NCBI GenBank assembly: GCA_031310005.1
Contig: CM062384.1
Span: 124,001 to 188,000 of the forward strand
Direction of reading: 5' to 3'
Length of the DNA: 64,000 nucleotides
DNA from: Dactylellina haptotyla
Taxonomy: Eukaryota; Ascomycota; Orbiliomycetes; Orbiliales; Orbiliaceae
This document shows positions 23,560 to 34,703 of the stretch, piece by piece. A model generated the notes under the pieces. That model worked only from the letters and a program-made list of their open reading frames with translations. It did not search any database and was not told the DNA's origin. The position numbers and the translations under genes were made by a program. Each line of letters opens with the position of its first letter. Positions within the stretch are counted from its first letter, which is position 1.

Positions 23560-24171
23560 CTACGCCAACGGAAGGCGAATTCCGCGTCGCATGATCCTTT
23601 TCCCCACCGCCGGTATAGTCTTATTGCCTCTATCCTGGCACTCTTTGAAGTTGTTACCTTCGGCGCCGGTGTGGGTGATGGCTATTCGACTGTCAGATAA
23701 CTTCCATGTTTTTCATATCCCGTCTTTGAAATACTGGGGTTCCGTGTATGTGCAAGCTGACGTACCTCCGCAGAAAAAGGCGCTTCCGCCTTTCACAGTA
23801 CCAATAACCACGCGATCAGTGTTGGGTGGGCCGCCATCGTAGTCACCCCCCTTGACGATCGGGAACTCGTAAAAAGGTTCCGTGCACTCTTTACTAAAGT
23901 CGAAACCTTCACGGTTGTTGAATTTGTGGGGGTAGTTGTTATTTCCAACCTATAACAGATTAGAATCAGCTTTATAAGTTCGTGGGGGTCTGGTTTTGCG
24001 TACAGTAGACCCATCGTTAACGTGACCAAGACTTTCGTCGGACGCCGATTGAACTTGATCTAAGTTCCATGCTTTTCCACCACAATTGATCTCGGTAACA
24101 CCCTGGACCTTTGAAAACGCCACCGGGGCAAGTAACAAGGATAAAAGAATTGGGACGCTTAAGGACTTCAT
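23560..24171 (-). CDS. secreted guanyl-specific ribonuclease, RNase T1/F1 family
   Basis: Three exons, 24171-24004, 23949-23766 and 23681-23560, encode 157 residues. I chose the ATG at 24171 over one 48 nt upstream because it directly starts a good signal peptide (MKSLSVPILLSLLLAPVAFS). All five catalytic positions of RNase T1 are present: Tyr62 and His64 (YPHKFNNREGFDF), Glu84 (FYEFPIV), Arg102 (TDRVV) and His121 (ITHTGAEGNNF). Cysteines at 78, 116 and 132 fit the family. Known members cut single-stranded RNA after guanosine, outside the cell. The third exon starts at the acceptor GAATAG, which alone keeps the frame and restores CGAITHTG. The usual family C-terminal Cys (132) is followed here by an extra basic tail of 25 residues. 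The gene is transcribed away from the STAND gene at 25420. Confidence 0.88.
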
Positions 24172-25419
24172 GATTCGTAGGCCCTCAGATGAAATATATG
24201 GCTTAAGCGGATACAACAAAAGGCGAATCTGGTTGCTAAATTTATTGCCAGAAGAGTAATTGGTCGAATTGGATATTTGAATGGAAATTCAGACAGTGAT
24301 TCGAACTAAATAGCACGTATTATATACATTTTCGGAATTTGAGGGGCGGATACTTTCTTATCGCAGTTTCCGAGGAGTTTCGCTGAACTCCAAGGGTCGA
24401 AGCCATACCTCGAGATAGATATCCGATGACATATTTACGATATTGATGAAACGAGATGATAGCGATCAATGAAAAAAATACCTGCCTCAACTAGAACGCT
24501 TTCTAACGAGTCCGGATTAGGGCCTAAAGGACTGAGCAAGGGTATATCCATACCAGGCGAAGTCTCCTGACGAGTCTTATCACAGGAAGTGATAACGTGT
24601 TGATCATGATGCTGGGTGTTTCCCGGAAACCGAAAGTCTCGATATCGACTGTGGGGAGTGGAATAGAAATTGAAGGGATTAAGCTTTATTCGCAGGTACC
24701 GTGTTGGGGATCGCTTCGACGTTGCCAGCTAGGGGAGGTCCGACTCCAGCTGCCTTATATATAGGCGTTCCAGGATCAACCCGAGAGACAGGTTATCGTA
24801 TGGATCGGGAATGTCAGGTTGCTCGGCTACCTGCTGTTGCAAGTTAGTACTAGTGGGGACGAGAATTGGTCGTAACCCCATATAACCGCTATTACATCCA
24901 GAGCTCGGAACGTCGAAAACAGCGCCCATTAGCTATTATATGCCAACCAACGGTTAACGAACTCGCGATAATCCCGAGAAGTGCAGATGTGTTGCGCGAG
25001 TGTGCTCAGCTTAGTATCGACGGCTGTGTTGTTTATGTTGTACTTGCATACATCGACTTATTGCTGGGGACGAGACCGCGTCGACCGCGCTATTAACCTA
25101 CCCCGCTCACGGCATTCAGTCGTTAAAGTGGGGCTCTAACCCATCTGATAGGACCCTGTCACCATATTCGCTGAAAGCGAATGACACCACAAAACTGAGA
25201 ACTTAGAAATGTCTGTAATATTTGAGATTGCAGAAACCCTACCCTGATAGCCTTTATCCTCATGTGCACGTTATACTCAAAAGTGACATGAAGAGTGAAA
25301 ACTATCTCTAAATTAATGCAATCCACTGTATAGCTTTCAGGTATCACTGCTAGCAAATAAGAAACTGCCTCGAGAGCGGCTAGAAAGCGATTAACCAGCC
25401 CCGATCAAGTCGGACGAAA
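24172..25419. other. shared upstream region of the RNase and STAND genes
   Basis: About 1.25 kb between two divergent genes. A TATATA element for the RNase gene lies at 24321-24326, about 150 nt from its ATG. A 66-codon minus-strand ATG frame at 24729-24929 has no recognisable content. No other feature seen. Confidence 0.5.
24321..24326 (-). promoter_or_regulatory. TATA-like element of the RNase gene
   Basis: TATATA 150-155 nt upstream of the ATG at 24171 on the minus strand. Position and sequence only. Confidence 0.35.
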
Positions 25420-28400
25420 ATGTTGGAAAAGATTATTGAAAACGAGGGTGTGAGCCCGCCGAATACCCGGGCAACCATTCAAGCGTCGGCTTGCTGGGTC
25501 CGAGGGAAAGAGATATTCCTGTTGTCACTCTTGGAGTCGAAAAAACCACCAGCCAGATCAGAAATAGATGCATTTATGCGCGACAATGCACATCTGGATA
25601 GCACGATAAATAGCTGCAAAGGAATTCAGAATTCTGCCAACGCATCATACAACGAGAAAACGAGCGGGCGTATCTTGGGGAAGCTTCTGAGCACCTTAAC
25701 AATAATTAAACAAGTAGCGGACCCGTTTCTAGAATTTGCTCCGGAAAGCGTCAGTATAGCCTGGTTTGCTATAAGCACTCTGGTACAGGTATTGTTCTCA
25801 GATATCTTCGCGCCTATTACTTTAATTGAATTAACACTGATGACCGAATCCTCAAACCCGCTGGCGGAACCTAGATTGGAGCCGCAGACGTGGAGAATTG
25901 CGAACTCATATTCGGGGCCTGCAATAATATAGCTACTATTCTGCTCACATGTAGAATTTATGAAAACCGCTACCAAGATGCTCCTAGTCAAAGCCAGGGT
26001 CGTGAGATCGGCAGCAGAGAAGTCGAGCAAAAAATAATTGGCGGGATTCCTGATATCATTGCCTCAATATTGGGTTTTTCATGGCACGTACGACTTCTGT
26101 TTAGAAAGAATAAATTCGGTAAGCTAGTAGCCCAAATAAATCACCGCAATTTTCGATAATATTCCTAACCGGTATTTTCATATTAATATAGTGAGAGCAC
26201 TGAAAGAAACCCTTTCACCAAAAATAAAGGAAAAGATCGACGCCATTGAGACTACATATGCCAAGCTTAGACTAATCGCTAATGATGCATTTCAAGAACG
26301 GATTATGGACTCAGTTGAAGGTTCGAACTCCCGGGTTGCACGCATCCTCATATTTTATCTTTAACTCGTTGGTCACGTCTATACCTATTTGGAACTTAAG
26401 ATATGCTAATAAAATACGTGCATAGATTTGCGAAAAGGTTTGTGGTCATGCCACTCCAATAACAATTGTTCAAATACAACGTAAAATATTAGCAGTTGGC
26501 TTACAAATATACTGGTTTTCACCCGCAGGCCTACAGCAAGATCGAGACGAAATACGTGCTATAATATTCCCCGCAATGGATGGTAGGTCGATGCTAAATA
26601 TGTGGCACATGCCATTTGGAAGGCATCCAAACGACTAAATATTATGCTATTATCGGTTTTAGAATTACATGGAAGACTCAAAGACATCTCGACAGTTAAA
26701 GCGACGCTTGGGCTAACAAAGCTTCGAGAAGACTTCCGGCAAAAACGAGCAGATCTCAGACCATCAAATATGCACTTACAACAGTTCGAGGCAACTTTTG
26801 AGGCCGTGTCTCGACACGCAGACCAAATTTGCCAATGGCTTTTTGCGGACCCACATTTTAAACTCTGGGAGCTACATGATGACGACGTCGAGGGAAAAGA
26901 ACTTTTACATCAGGAGATAGTCAATCTCAGCCAAAATTCTACAGAAACCCCTTGTCTCTCGAATATGTTTTACATACAAGCACGACCTGGGTTTGGAAAA
27001 TCCGTTACATTGGCAGCGGTGATAAGGCGACTCTCTCTTGACTCTGATTCTGTAGTTTGTTATTTCTTTTTCAAACAGGGTGATGACGCAACTCAGAAAT
27101 CGCTCCGCGCCCTCACCAGTCTTGTAACACAATTGTTCGATGACAAGCACGCTCGTTCTGAGGAAGAGTTGGTGAAGCTTACAACCGTACTTGAGCAAAT
27201 TAGAGCGGCTGCGGCTGCTAATGCCAAAGATTCGACCAACTCTATAGTCTTTACATCGGAAATGCTAAGGGAGGCTATCGTAAGTATCGGAAACGCCTTA
27301 AAACGGAGAATATATCTAATTGTGGACGCAATTGATGAATGCATTGATCATGAATTGGACGGATTTGTTCCCTTTCTGATGAATTTGGCGCAAATACCCA
27401 ATTTCCGTGTTATGATATCCAGTCGCGAAAGTAACGATCTCGAAAATCTATTTCTCGGGGATACCAGCTCCCCAGATTTAGCCGCTAAGTCCAAAGAAAG
27501 AGCATCTTCATGCGTAATTACGAAAAAGGCAACGATTCTCAATATTACAGAAGAAAGAAATTCGGCAGATATGGAAATATACCTAAGAATCTCGTTGCAA
27601 CGAATAATGAGCCATCGGTCAGCTTATCATCAATCACACCTGAAGGTAGAGACTTCTCGTATTGTGAAAACCATCAAGCAAAAAGCCAATGGGATGTTCA
27701 CTTATGCTGCAATCGTGATTGCGAGCTTGGAACAGCCTTCACAGTTAACTCTGACCCAAAAACTTAAAAATCTCCCGGAAGGAATGGATGACTTATATAG
27801 GCAAAGACTCGAAGATTTAAGCTTCGAAGAAAAAAAGTTGGTTCTTGTTGCTCTGAAATTTATCGTCTGGGGTTTCGGTGGTATTACCACGGTTGAAATA
27901 GCGGAGCATTTTAAGAGGGTGTATGAAAGGGAATACGAGATCACAAACGAGGATAACTTACAATCTCCAACAGATGAAGAAACTCCAGCAAACATTGACA
28001 AAGAAAACACCTCAGGCCACGAGGAAGACCCTTCAGCAATTCCGAACGGCGCCAGGCTACGGGCTTACGACCCAATGTCAGACCCTGAAATTGTTGAGAC
28101 AATTTACCATCTAACAAGGTCGGGGCGAGATTTCTTCAAATTTAGTAACAACCAAAAGAACATCGACGTAGTTCACAAGACAGTAAGAGACTGGGTGGAA
28201 AATGAAGCTGAGAGGATCAGAAAGTGGCATGAGACAGCCGAAGCAGCCCGGCCGAAAGTTAGTTTGAGCGAAAATGGGGAGCTTAACGTCACCTTGCCAG
28301 TTCCACGTAAACTATCCCTCCGAGATAGCATTCTGGGTATATCCGAAATCAGTACTAATACTCTTTCATCTATAGCCGGTCTGATCAGTGGTGGTCGAGG

Positions 28401-31182
28401 TGTCTCAATCGAGCTCCAAAGCGAGAGAGACGCCCAATTAGATATTGCAATTACTCTACGTATGCCTATAACTACTTGCTAACATAGATTTATTGACATA
28501 AGTGCTAATAGTTCTGCGTGCTCTAAAGTCACATCCCTTTCGAATCTCAAGTTCGTGGAACGATACATGGCATTTAAATATGTTGAGGATGATGGTACCG
28601 AGAAAGTCGCACTCCAAACTAAGGCACAAACCGACGAGGGTGATAGCGGTGCCAACATCACACCAACTGGAGCTCAATCCCAAAAAGCATTTTCCTTCGC
28701 AACCCATAAAGCCGACGCAACAGCATTTCGATACGAATCCAAACACTTAATAGACCATTTGAAGCGTGTCGAGACATTATGGCCCAAGGAGAATCGCCAG
28801 GGTCCGAAATGGGACCTTTTCTGGCAAGCTTGCCATGAGTTCGTCAAACCCAAATTTTTTAGTCACTGGCTGGCTCAGCGGCTCCAGCAACAAGGTTACT
28901 CCCGCCAAGGTGGTGAAATAGCATGTTTTAAATCTCAGCCCATTCATGAGTTCTGTGTTGATGGGCTAGTGATGATGGTGGAATTTCTGCTAGTACAGGA
29001 GAAATCCGATCCCGATGTCCGAGAGCTACAGCAAAATCGAACGCCACTGATCCTTGCGCGAGATTCTGAAGAGATCCTAATGTTGCTCTTGGAGCATGGT
29101 GCAGACAAGACTCTACTTAACGACGGCGTAAGCTATCTAGCTCTAGCAGCTACTGTAATCGTTTCTGAAGGGTGGCTCAAAGGTGTAGTGCCCCCCATGC
29201 CATATCTGGTAAAGGTTTGCAAGATCCTCATAGAAAGTGGTGCGGATATAAATCAACCCGTCCCATTTTTGTCTCCAGATGACACTTCTACGATCCTACA
29301 CGCTGCAGTTGCAGCTAAATCATTGGAGCTGTTCAAATTTGTTATGGGACGCCCAGATGTCAATGTTCATGCGAAAGATAAACAGGGTATGACATGCTTA
29401 AGTTGGATAGCATTCTCGCCAAATGCGAATTATCCGTTGGATATTTCTAGAGAGATGACCAAGATGCTTCTCGAGGCAGGGGCAGATCCTAATAACCAGG
29501 ATTTCAATAGTGGTGCCCCCTTAACGTTCGCGGTTGGCTTACAAGATAAAGATGTTGTTGAATTGCTGTTGCAGCATGGCGCTGATGTGAATGACGACAA
29601 TAAGCAAGGACTTACGGCATTACATCTTGCTGCATCAATTGTCAAAGCAAATAGAGGAACCGAGATTGCAGAGAGCATCACAAGACTGTTGCTTATGTAT
29701 AATGCCGATCTTGAAAAAGAAACAACGGTGGGCGAACTGCCAATTCATCGGGCTGCTTTTTGCGGCTACGAGAAAGTATTCATGATCCTAGTTAATGAAT
29801 ACAAGAAAAAATACGGCTCCGACCAATCATACTTGTTTAAAACGTATGGAGAGCAGGAGAAAACTTGTTTCCAGATGGCGGCACAGAACGCCATTGGGGG
29901 TCTCGCCATTATGAAGTATATTGTCCAAGCGGCCACATCGGAGCAGCTACAAGACATGCTTCTAAAGTCTAATAAAGAGAAAGAGAACTCTTTACATTTG
30001 GCCGCGGAGGCTGGCCTTGTTGACATTATAAAGTTCTTGTTGGAACTTGGAGCGGACCCCACCATCAGGAGTGATTATGGTACAGCACTCGACCACGCTG
30101 TGTTGTGCTGGGGCAAATTAAAATTTGAAATGGCAAGCTATATAGAAGTCATGATTGAAAAGCAGAATGGTTTGGAAAAATCGGTATACCTCCTCCTAGA
30201 AAAGGCACCTCATTTGGCTAAGGACTCGAAACAGTGTCTTAACTGGGCAGTTAAAAGATACAACGAGAAGATGATTAATACGTTGATGGAATGTGGTCAT
30301 CGTATAGATATCGAGGATGAATATGGTTGGACTTCCTATGAGTATGCGTATGCTGAAAGACGTATCGAATCAATTTGCGACTTACCAGGGTTTTCGAGTT
30401 GGCGGGATCCAACTCGCAAACCAAAAAAGACAGCTGTTCCCTGCAAATTAGTTGTCGCGGAGACTCCAAATGTCTTTGTTGTCTCAGAGGATGGGCTTAG
30501 CTTCGAGACAGTGAAGGACTTTGTCAGTGGGTACGGTTTAAGTATGTTGGGAGCTTTCAACTTTTGCAATACCGGAAATCATAAGCTAATACATGCTTTA
30601 GATTATGAGAAAGATGAACCTGCCTTGAGCATACGGAGTGACTGCCCTACTGCGGCTCATCGCCCAATATTCTACTGGGAGGTTACTTTTGACAAGACAG
30701 GTGAAGACGCCTCGTAAGTACCCTATTACCGCTATAAACCTAATTTCATCAGATCCTAAAGTTATGGTTGTAGGGGAATATCAGTCGGCTTTTTTGGTGG
30801 AGGGGCTGCCATGAGGAGCGCCCCCGGAAATGTCAGCGCTCAAGGCGACACATTCAGCTTCTGGGGTGATGGAGAACTCATGACACTACGCGACGCTAAA
30901 GGGGGGGTTACTGTCCACGGTTTGGCTCCTAAACCCTTCGTCACTCAGTTCGGGTTGATTAAATGGAAGGAAGGAGATACTATTGGTGCTGGATATTCCA
31001 TGCACGACGGTATCATATTTTACACTCATAACGGCCGTTACTTGGGTACAGCATACGAAAATATCCGTGGACGTCTTTACCCTGCGTTTGGTTCTTTCAC
31101 ACCTTGCAAAGGGAGGGTTAACTTCGGAGCCAGTCCATTTTTGTTCGAGGAAATGACCGAGCACTACAAGGACCTGGAATAA
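25420..31182 (+). CDS. NLR-like STAND protein: NACHT NTPase, ankyrin repeats, C-terminal SPRY
   Basis: Seven exons, 25420-25788, 25875-26118, 26192-26320, 26529-26582, 26663-28459, 28529-30713 and 30774-31182, encode 1728 residues with phase kept throughout. Residues 1-260 form a helical N-terminal region of the kind found in fungal NACHT proteins (PFLEFAPESVSIAWFAIS, NCELIFGACNNIA). The NACHT NTPase has a Walker A at about 374 (RPGFGKSV) and a Walker B at about 485 (YLIVDAIDECID). A winged-helix-like end follows (DVVHKTVRDWVENE). Ankyrin repeats lie at about 1035-1390 (LLLEHGADKTLL, LLLQHGADVNDDNKQGLTALHLAA, SLHLAAEAGLVDIIKFLLELGADP). A SPRY domain closes the protein at about 1575-1715 (FYWEVTFDK, GDTIGAGYSMHDGIIFYTHNG, YPAFGSF). 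Family members act as ligand-sensing switches in fungal non-self recognition and cell death. The intron-3 donor (GTTCGA) and the exon-6 acceptor (CTAAAG) are the weakest joins. Function is inferred from architecture. Confidence 0.88.
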
Positions 31183-31392
31183 CATGTTACACCCACGAGG
31201 GCTGTTTTCTATAGGGTTTATTCTATCTAAATACATAAAAAAGTAGGATTGGCAGGTCTAGACATGGTAGTAATATGAAATACGTGTACACAGTTCAACC
31301 CTATAAAGCTTCTCTATTAGGGTAGAAGAACGAACCTCTGAAGTATTTTCTCCCTGACATGATTGAGCTCTAGAAGCGATTAACAAACTAGA

Positions 31393-32069
31393 TTAGTCAT
31401 GTATACCAATGATAACAGTAGAGCATTTGTGGTCAATCTGTCCTTGGTGTCCTGGCTCGAAATTCGTCTGCCATTTGAGCGTGATAGTTTCGTCCGTAGG
31501 ACTTCCGGAACGGCATCCGAGGAATTCGCTAGTATCGTTTAGGAATATAACACCAGGCTTGGAGTACGCAGCAGAGTGTGCAAAGGGAGTTCCGGCTGAG
31601 GATTCGTTTCTCAAAATTACGGGAGTGTAGAGATTCTCGGTACCGTTGAAAAGAGCCAAGTCGAGGGTGAGGTTGTAGGCGCGAGTGTGGAATTTGACTT
31701 CATATAAAAGGGTCCCTTGGGCAAGTTGGCCACCTGGGGGGACGGGGTTGGCGCTATTGGGTACCCAATAGAAAGAACGGTCTGGTAGTTCCGAGAATGC
31801 AAGCACAGACGTCGAGTTGGAGTCGACTGTTGGCACAAGGTATTTATTTTGCATGCTAAAATGCTCAGATATTAGATCCGTGGTCATAATCCATCACAAA
31901 CTGTAGTATATTTCTAGCTTTAGATGATTCTCGGGATGGAATACCTTGGATCTGCGCTTGTAACTCTTAGACCAAACGGCCCAATAGCCGGAACGAAGCC
32001 CTGTGTAGGGGCCGCGCCAGAGCCCAGCACGAAAAAGAGAAGTCCTGTGAAGCAGTATTGGATATGCAT
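31393..32069 (-). CDS. secreted protein of unknown function
   Basis: Two exons, 32069-31945 and 31855-31393, encode 195 residues. The first exon starts MHIQYCFTGLLFFVLGSGAAPTQ, a signal peptide. The mature protein has GFVPAIGPFGLRVTSADPS, several Asn-glycosylation sites (NSTS, NLT, NGT, NES, NDTS) and two cysteines near the C-terminus. It is predicted mostly beta. It converges on the STAND gene with only 210 nt between stop codons. The family is not recognised; the general pattern is that of small secreted, possibly lineage-restricted proteins of ascomycetes. A TATAAAA element on the minus strand (32221-32228) lies about 155 nt before the start. Confidence 0.8.
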
Positions 32070-32220
32070 CTTGAAGTTTTGGTTCGGTGATATTTCAAAA
32101 TAGTACTCGAATAGAAACGCTATTATAACTAGAGAGTTCTTTGAATGTTGTTTGAGAATCGTTTGATAACTGATATGCGGATATTGAAGACGGATTCAAC
32201 ATTGCGGGAATAACCCACCA

Positions 32221-32228
32221 TTTTATAG
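32221..32228 (-). promoter_or_regulatory. TATA box of the secreted-protein gene
   Basis: CTATAAAA on the minus strand, about 150-160 nt upstream of the ATG at 32069. Confidence 0.4.
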
Positions 32229-32229
32229 A

Positions 32230-32917
32230 TGCTTGGTTAATGGATCGAACTTTAAGAATACCTAGCTCAAAGCTTACGAGAATGTTTCGCTACAACAATG
32301 AACCTAAATTTAACAGCATTAAGTTTCGAGTAGACCTGGCGTCGAACTCGAAGCATCCCCATTGATAGACATGTTAGATGCGTCTGCATAGGAGATACAA
32401 ATATATGTAACCATAATTCGCCACGGTCGCATTCCGATCACTGGAGGTGGCTATGGGGGTTATCTCGAATTTCTCAACAAGTTTTTGCGGTGTCTATGCT
32501 GAGAAGAGAGAAAGTTTTCGTTGACCCTCCTTCTAGCGTAAACTTTGAGACTTCACGTCGTTGGTGTTGTAATTTCTCGACACATGTTCCCGATTCGGAA
32601 ATCTGGGGTTCGAACTCTAGGCAGGTGAGATCAAAATCAACCCAAAAGAAAACGCCAGTCCCCGGCTATAGATAAGTTGACGTTAATACTCTGGATTTCC
32701 TACGGAGACTATAGCATAACGGATAGGGGCTGGAGTTGGCTATTTTTTACTCTTGAAATGCCACGCGGTAGAGCACGGGAAGATTCGTAGCAGCCAGATA
32801 ATATTTCAATGCTGGTAAAAATACAAATTTTTGCTATTTGCGCTGCAGACAAGATAAACCCTTACATTAATGCAACTTATATGCTACCAATAAATTCATG
32901 ACTAAGTCCTCCATAAG
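32230..32917. other. intergenic, no gene seen
   Basis: Spacer between two minus-strand genes. It contains a tRNA box-A-like word at 32712-32722 without a matching box B (see rejected items). No protein-coding signal seen. Confidence 0.45.
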
Positions 32918-34623
32918 CTACAAGACCCATATCGCACTTCCTAGCACCAATAACGCCACAAACGCGAGCGACGGAGCCCCTTGAGTACCCTCATTTGGCA
33001 CCGTCGTTGCGCTGGTAGTAGAACCCCCCGAAGCAGCCGAACCCGTAGACGATCCACTAGTCGTCACGGTATTGGCTATTCACAATTCAACACCGGTCAG
33101 TATGCATAAAACTTCAAAACAATGACGAACGTAAAAGAAACAAACGCGTAGACAGGCAGAAAAGGGCACACAAGAAAACAAGAAAATCAATATCTGAGGA
33201 AAGCAGTTGCGCGACGTCCCAATCTGGGAATGATATGTCGTGGATGAATCGAAAACTCTCCCCTACCTGTACCTGTTCCCGCCGAACTCCCCGACCCAGC
33301 AGTCCCCGTGGGCTTCTCCGGCTCGCCGCTAGGCACCGAACTAACTTCCTCTCCAGTACCAACAACACCTCTATGCCCGACTTCGACACCGCCTTCTCCA
33401 GTGAGTTCCGCAGCAACGTAAGGGTCGTGTTCAGCATTTGTATCAACACCGACAGTGATCCAAGCCAGCAAGCCATCCGCGGCAGTGTTTCCAAGATAAG
33501 CGTATTTTACAAACGGGTCATAGTCATTCTCCGCTTGCTGGTGAGCGATATTATCCTGTGCGTTCGAGATTTCTTGCTGTGTGTTTGTGCTGTATGGGTC
33601 CACAGCCTCAACCGCGCTCCTGAGATCCTCGTCAAAAAAGAGTTGTCCAACGTGGGTGACGCGTCCGTGGCCAGAGTAAGTTCCATTAGGATAGACCGTT
33701 CCGCCTTGGTGTGACATGATATGGATGTGAGTAGTGCGTCCGGAATAGTGACCTGGGAAGATGGTTTTGAATTTGATGACGCCATCGGAATCTGTGAATT
33801 GAACACCGCGGCAGAATGTTGTGTCCAGGTTGGTAGGGTCGCTGGTGCCAGCACCGTTTCCTCTGGCAACTATGCCGGAGTAGACTCCCGTAGCGTTGGC
33901 TGTTCGGAGTATATTAGCAACTAGAAGACCAGAGGGTGATTTCGAGATTGGACATACTGTGCCATGCGTCAAAGTAGGCGCTGGAGACCGGCTTGCAAGT
34001 ATTTGTATCAATTACTTGGATATCCAAATAAAGAGCCACACCGCGTTGCCCATCAGTGATATCGCTTCGAACATACTCCCCAGAAACAACTAGATTCAAG
34101 GTTAGCATCATTGACACTATCTTCTGGAAATAGAAAGTGGTCTTACAATATGGACCCTCAGTAACTTCGGGCATCAGCAAGCAAGATGTATTCCCGGAAA
34201 ATAAAACACTAGACTCTGAATCAAACGCTGCTCCTGCAAAGGTGCTGTTATGGTCAATCTGCGACACAGACTCAAAGTCTCGCTTCGCTACCCTGTAAGA
34301 GTCTCCGAGCGATCCTATTACGATATTATTAGCTCTGATACCATTACAAGCATTAGGCTTGGCTTCGATAGTGCTTGAATTTACATACTCTTCTCTAGCC
34401 CTCTTTCCTCGCGGATTTTATTGATCATATCTTGTCTTCTCTCAAACGACCGCTTAAACAATGCTTTCGCATCCTCGTTATCACGGCAGGCTGCTAGAGA
34501 CCGACGACCAATAAATTCGTTTCTCTTCTGAATTGCCTCATGACTTTCGTCTCCGTGCGCGAGCACTGAGGCAATGGGCAGAAGAGTCGCAATCGCGAAT
34601 TTCGATAATGTTGAGTAGCGCAT
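32918..34623 (-). CDS. secreted intradiol ring-cleavage dioxygenase with GPI-like tail
   Basis: Five exons, 34623-34389, 34314-34147, 34089-33958, 33899-33267 and 33075-32918, encode 441 residues. A signal peptide (MRYSTLSKFAIATLLPIASVLA) and a charged pro-region precede the catalytic domain. The four non-heme iron ligands of intradiol dioxygenases are present: Tyr134 (TEGPYF), Tyr230 (FPGHYSGR), His236 and His238 (THIHIM). The joins restore SGEYVRSD and FDAWHTNATGVYSG, family motifs. After the domain comes a Gly/Ser/Thr stalk. The last exon adds a Ser/Thr stretch and a hydrophobic end (LAFVALLVLGSAIWVL) that looks like a GPI signal. Such enzymes open catechol-type aromatic rings with O2. Extracellular members probably act on phenolics from plant tissue or lignin. 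Exact substrate unknown. Confidence 0.93.
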
Positions 34624-34696
34624 GGTGAAAAATGCTATATGGCGATTCGGTTTGGTTGATTTTCCGAAACCCGAATGGAATGGAAATAGGGTGTGC

Positions 34697-34703
34697 TTTT
34701 ATA
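34697..34703 (-). promoter_or_regulatory. TATA box of the dioxygenase gene
   Basis: TATAAAA on the minus strand about 75-80 nt before the ATG at 34623. Confidence 0.45.

Noticed and set aside
24729-24929. 66-codon ATG frame between the RNase and STAND genes
   Set aside because: No signal peptide, domain or splice partner, and it lies in the shared promoter region.
26602-26662. Extending the NACHT exon upstream to the GTG at 26602
   Set aside because: GTG is not a normal eukaryotic start, and splicing from 26582 to 26663 joins the upstream exons in phase and continues the family pattern.
32712-32722. Perfect tRNA/SINE box A consensus (TAGCATAACGG)
   Set aside because: No box B at 30-60 nt, no stem pairing. 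A single short match is expected by chance in 64 kb.
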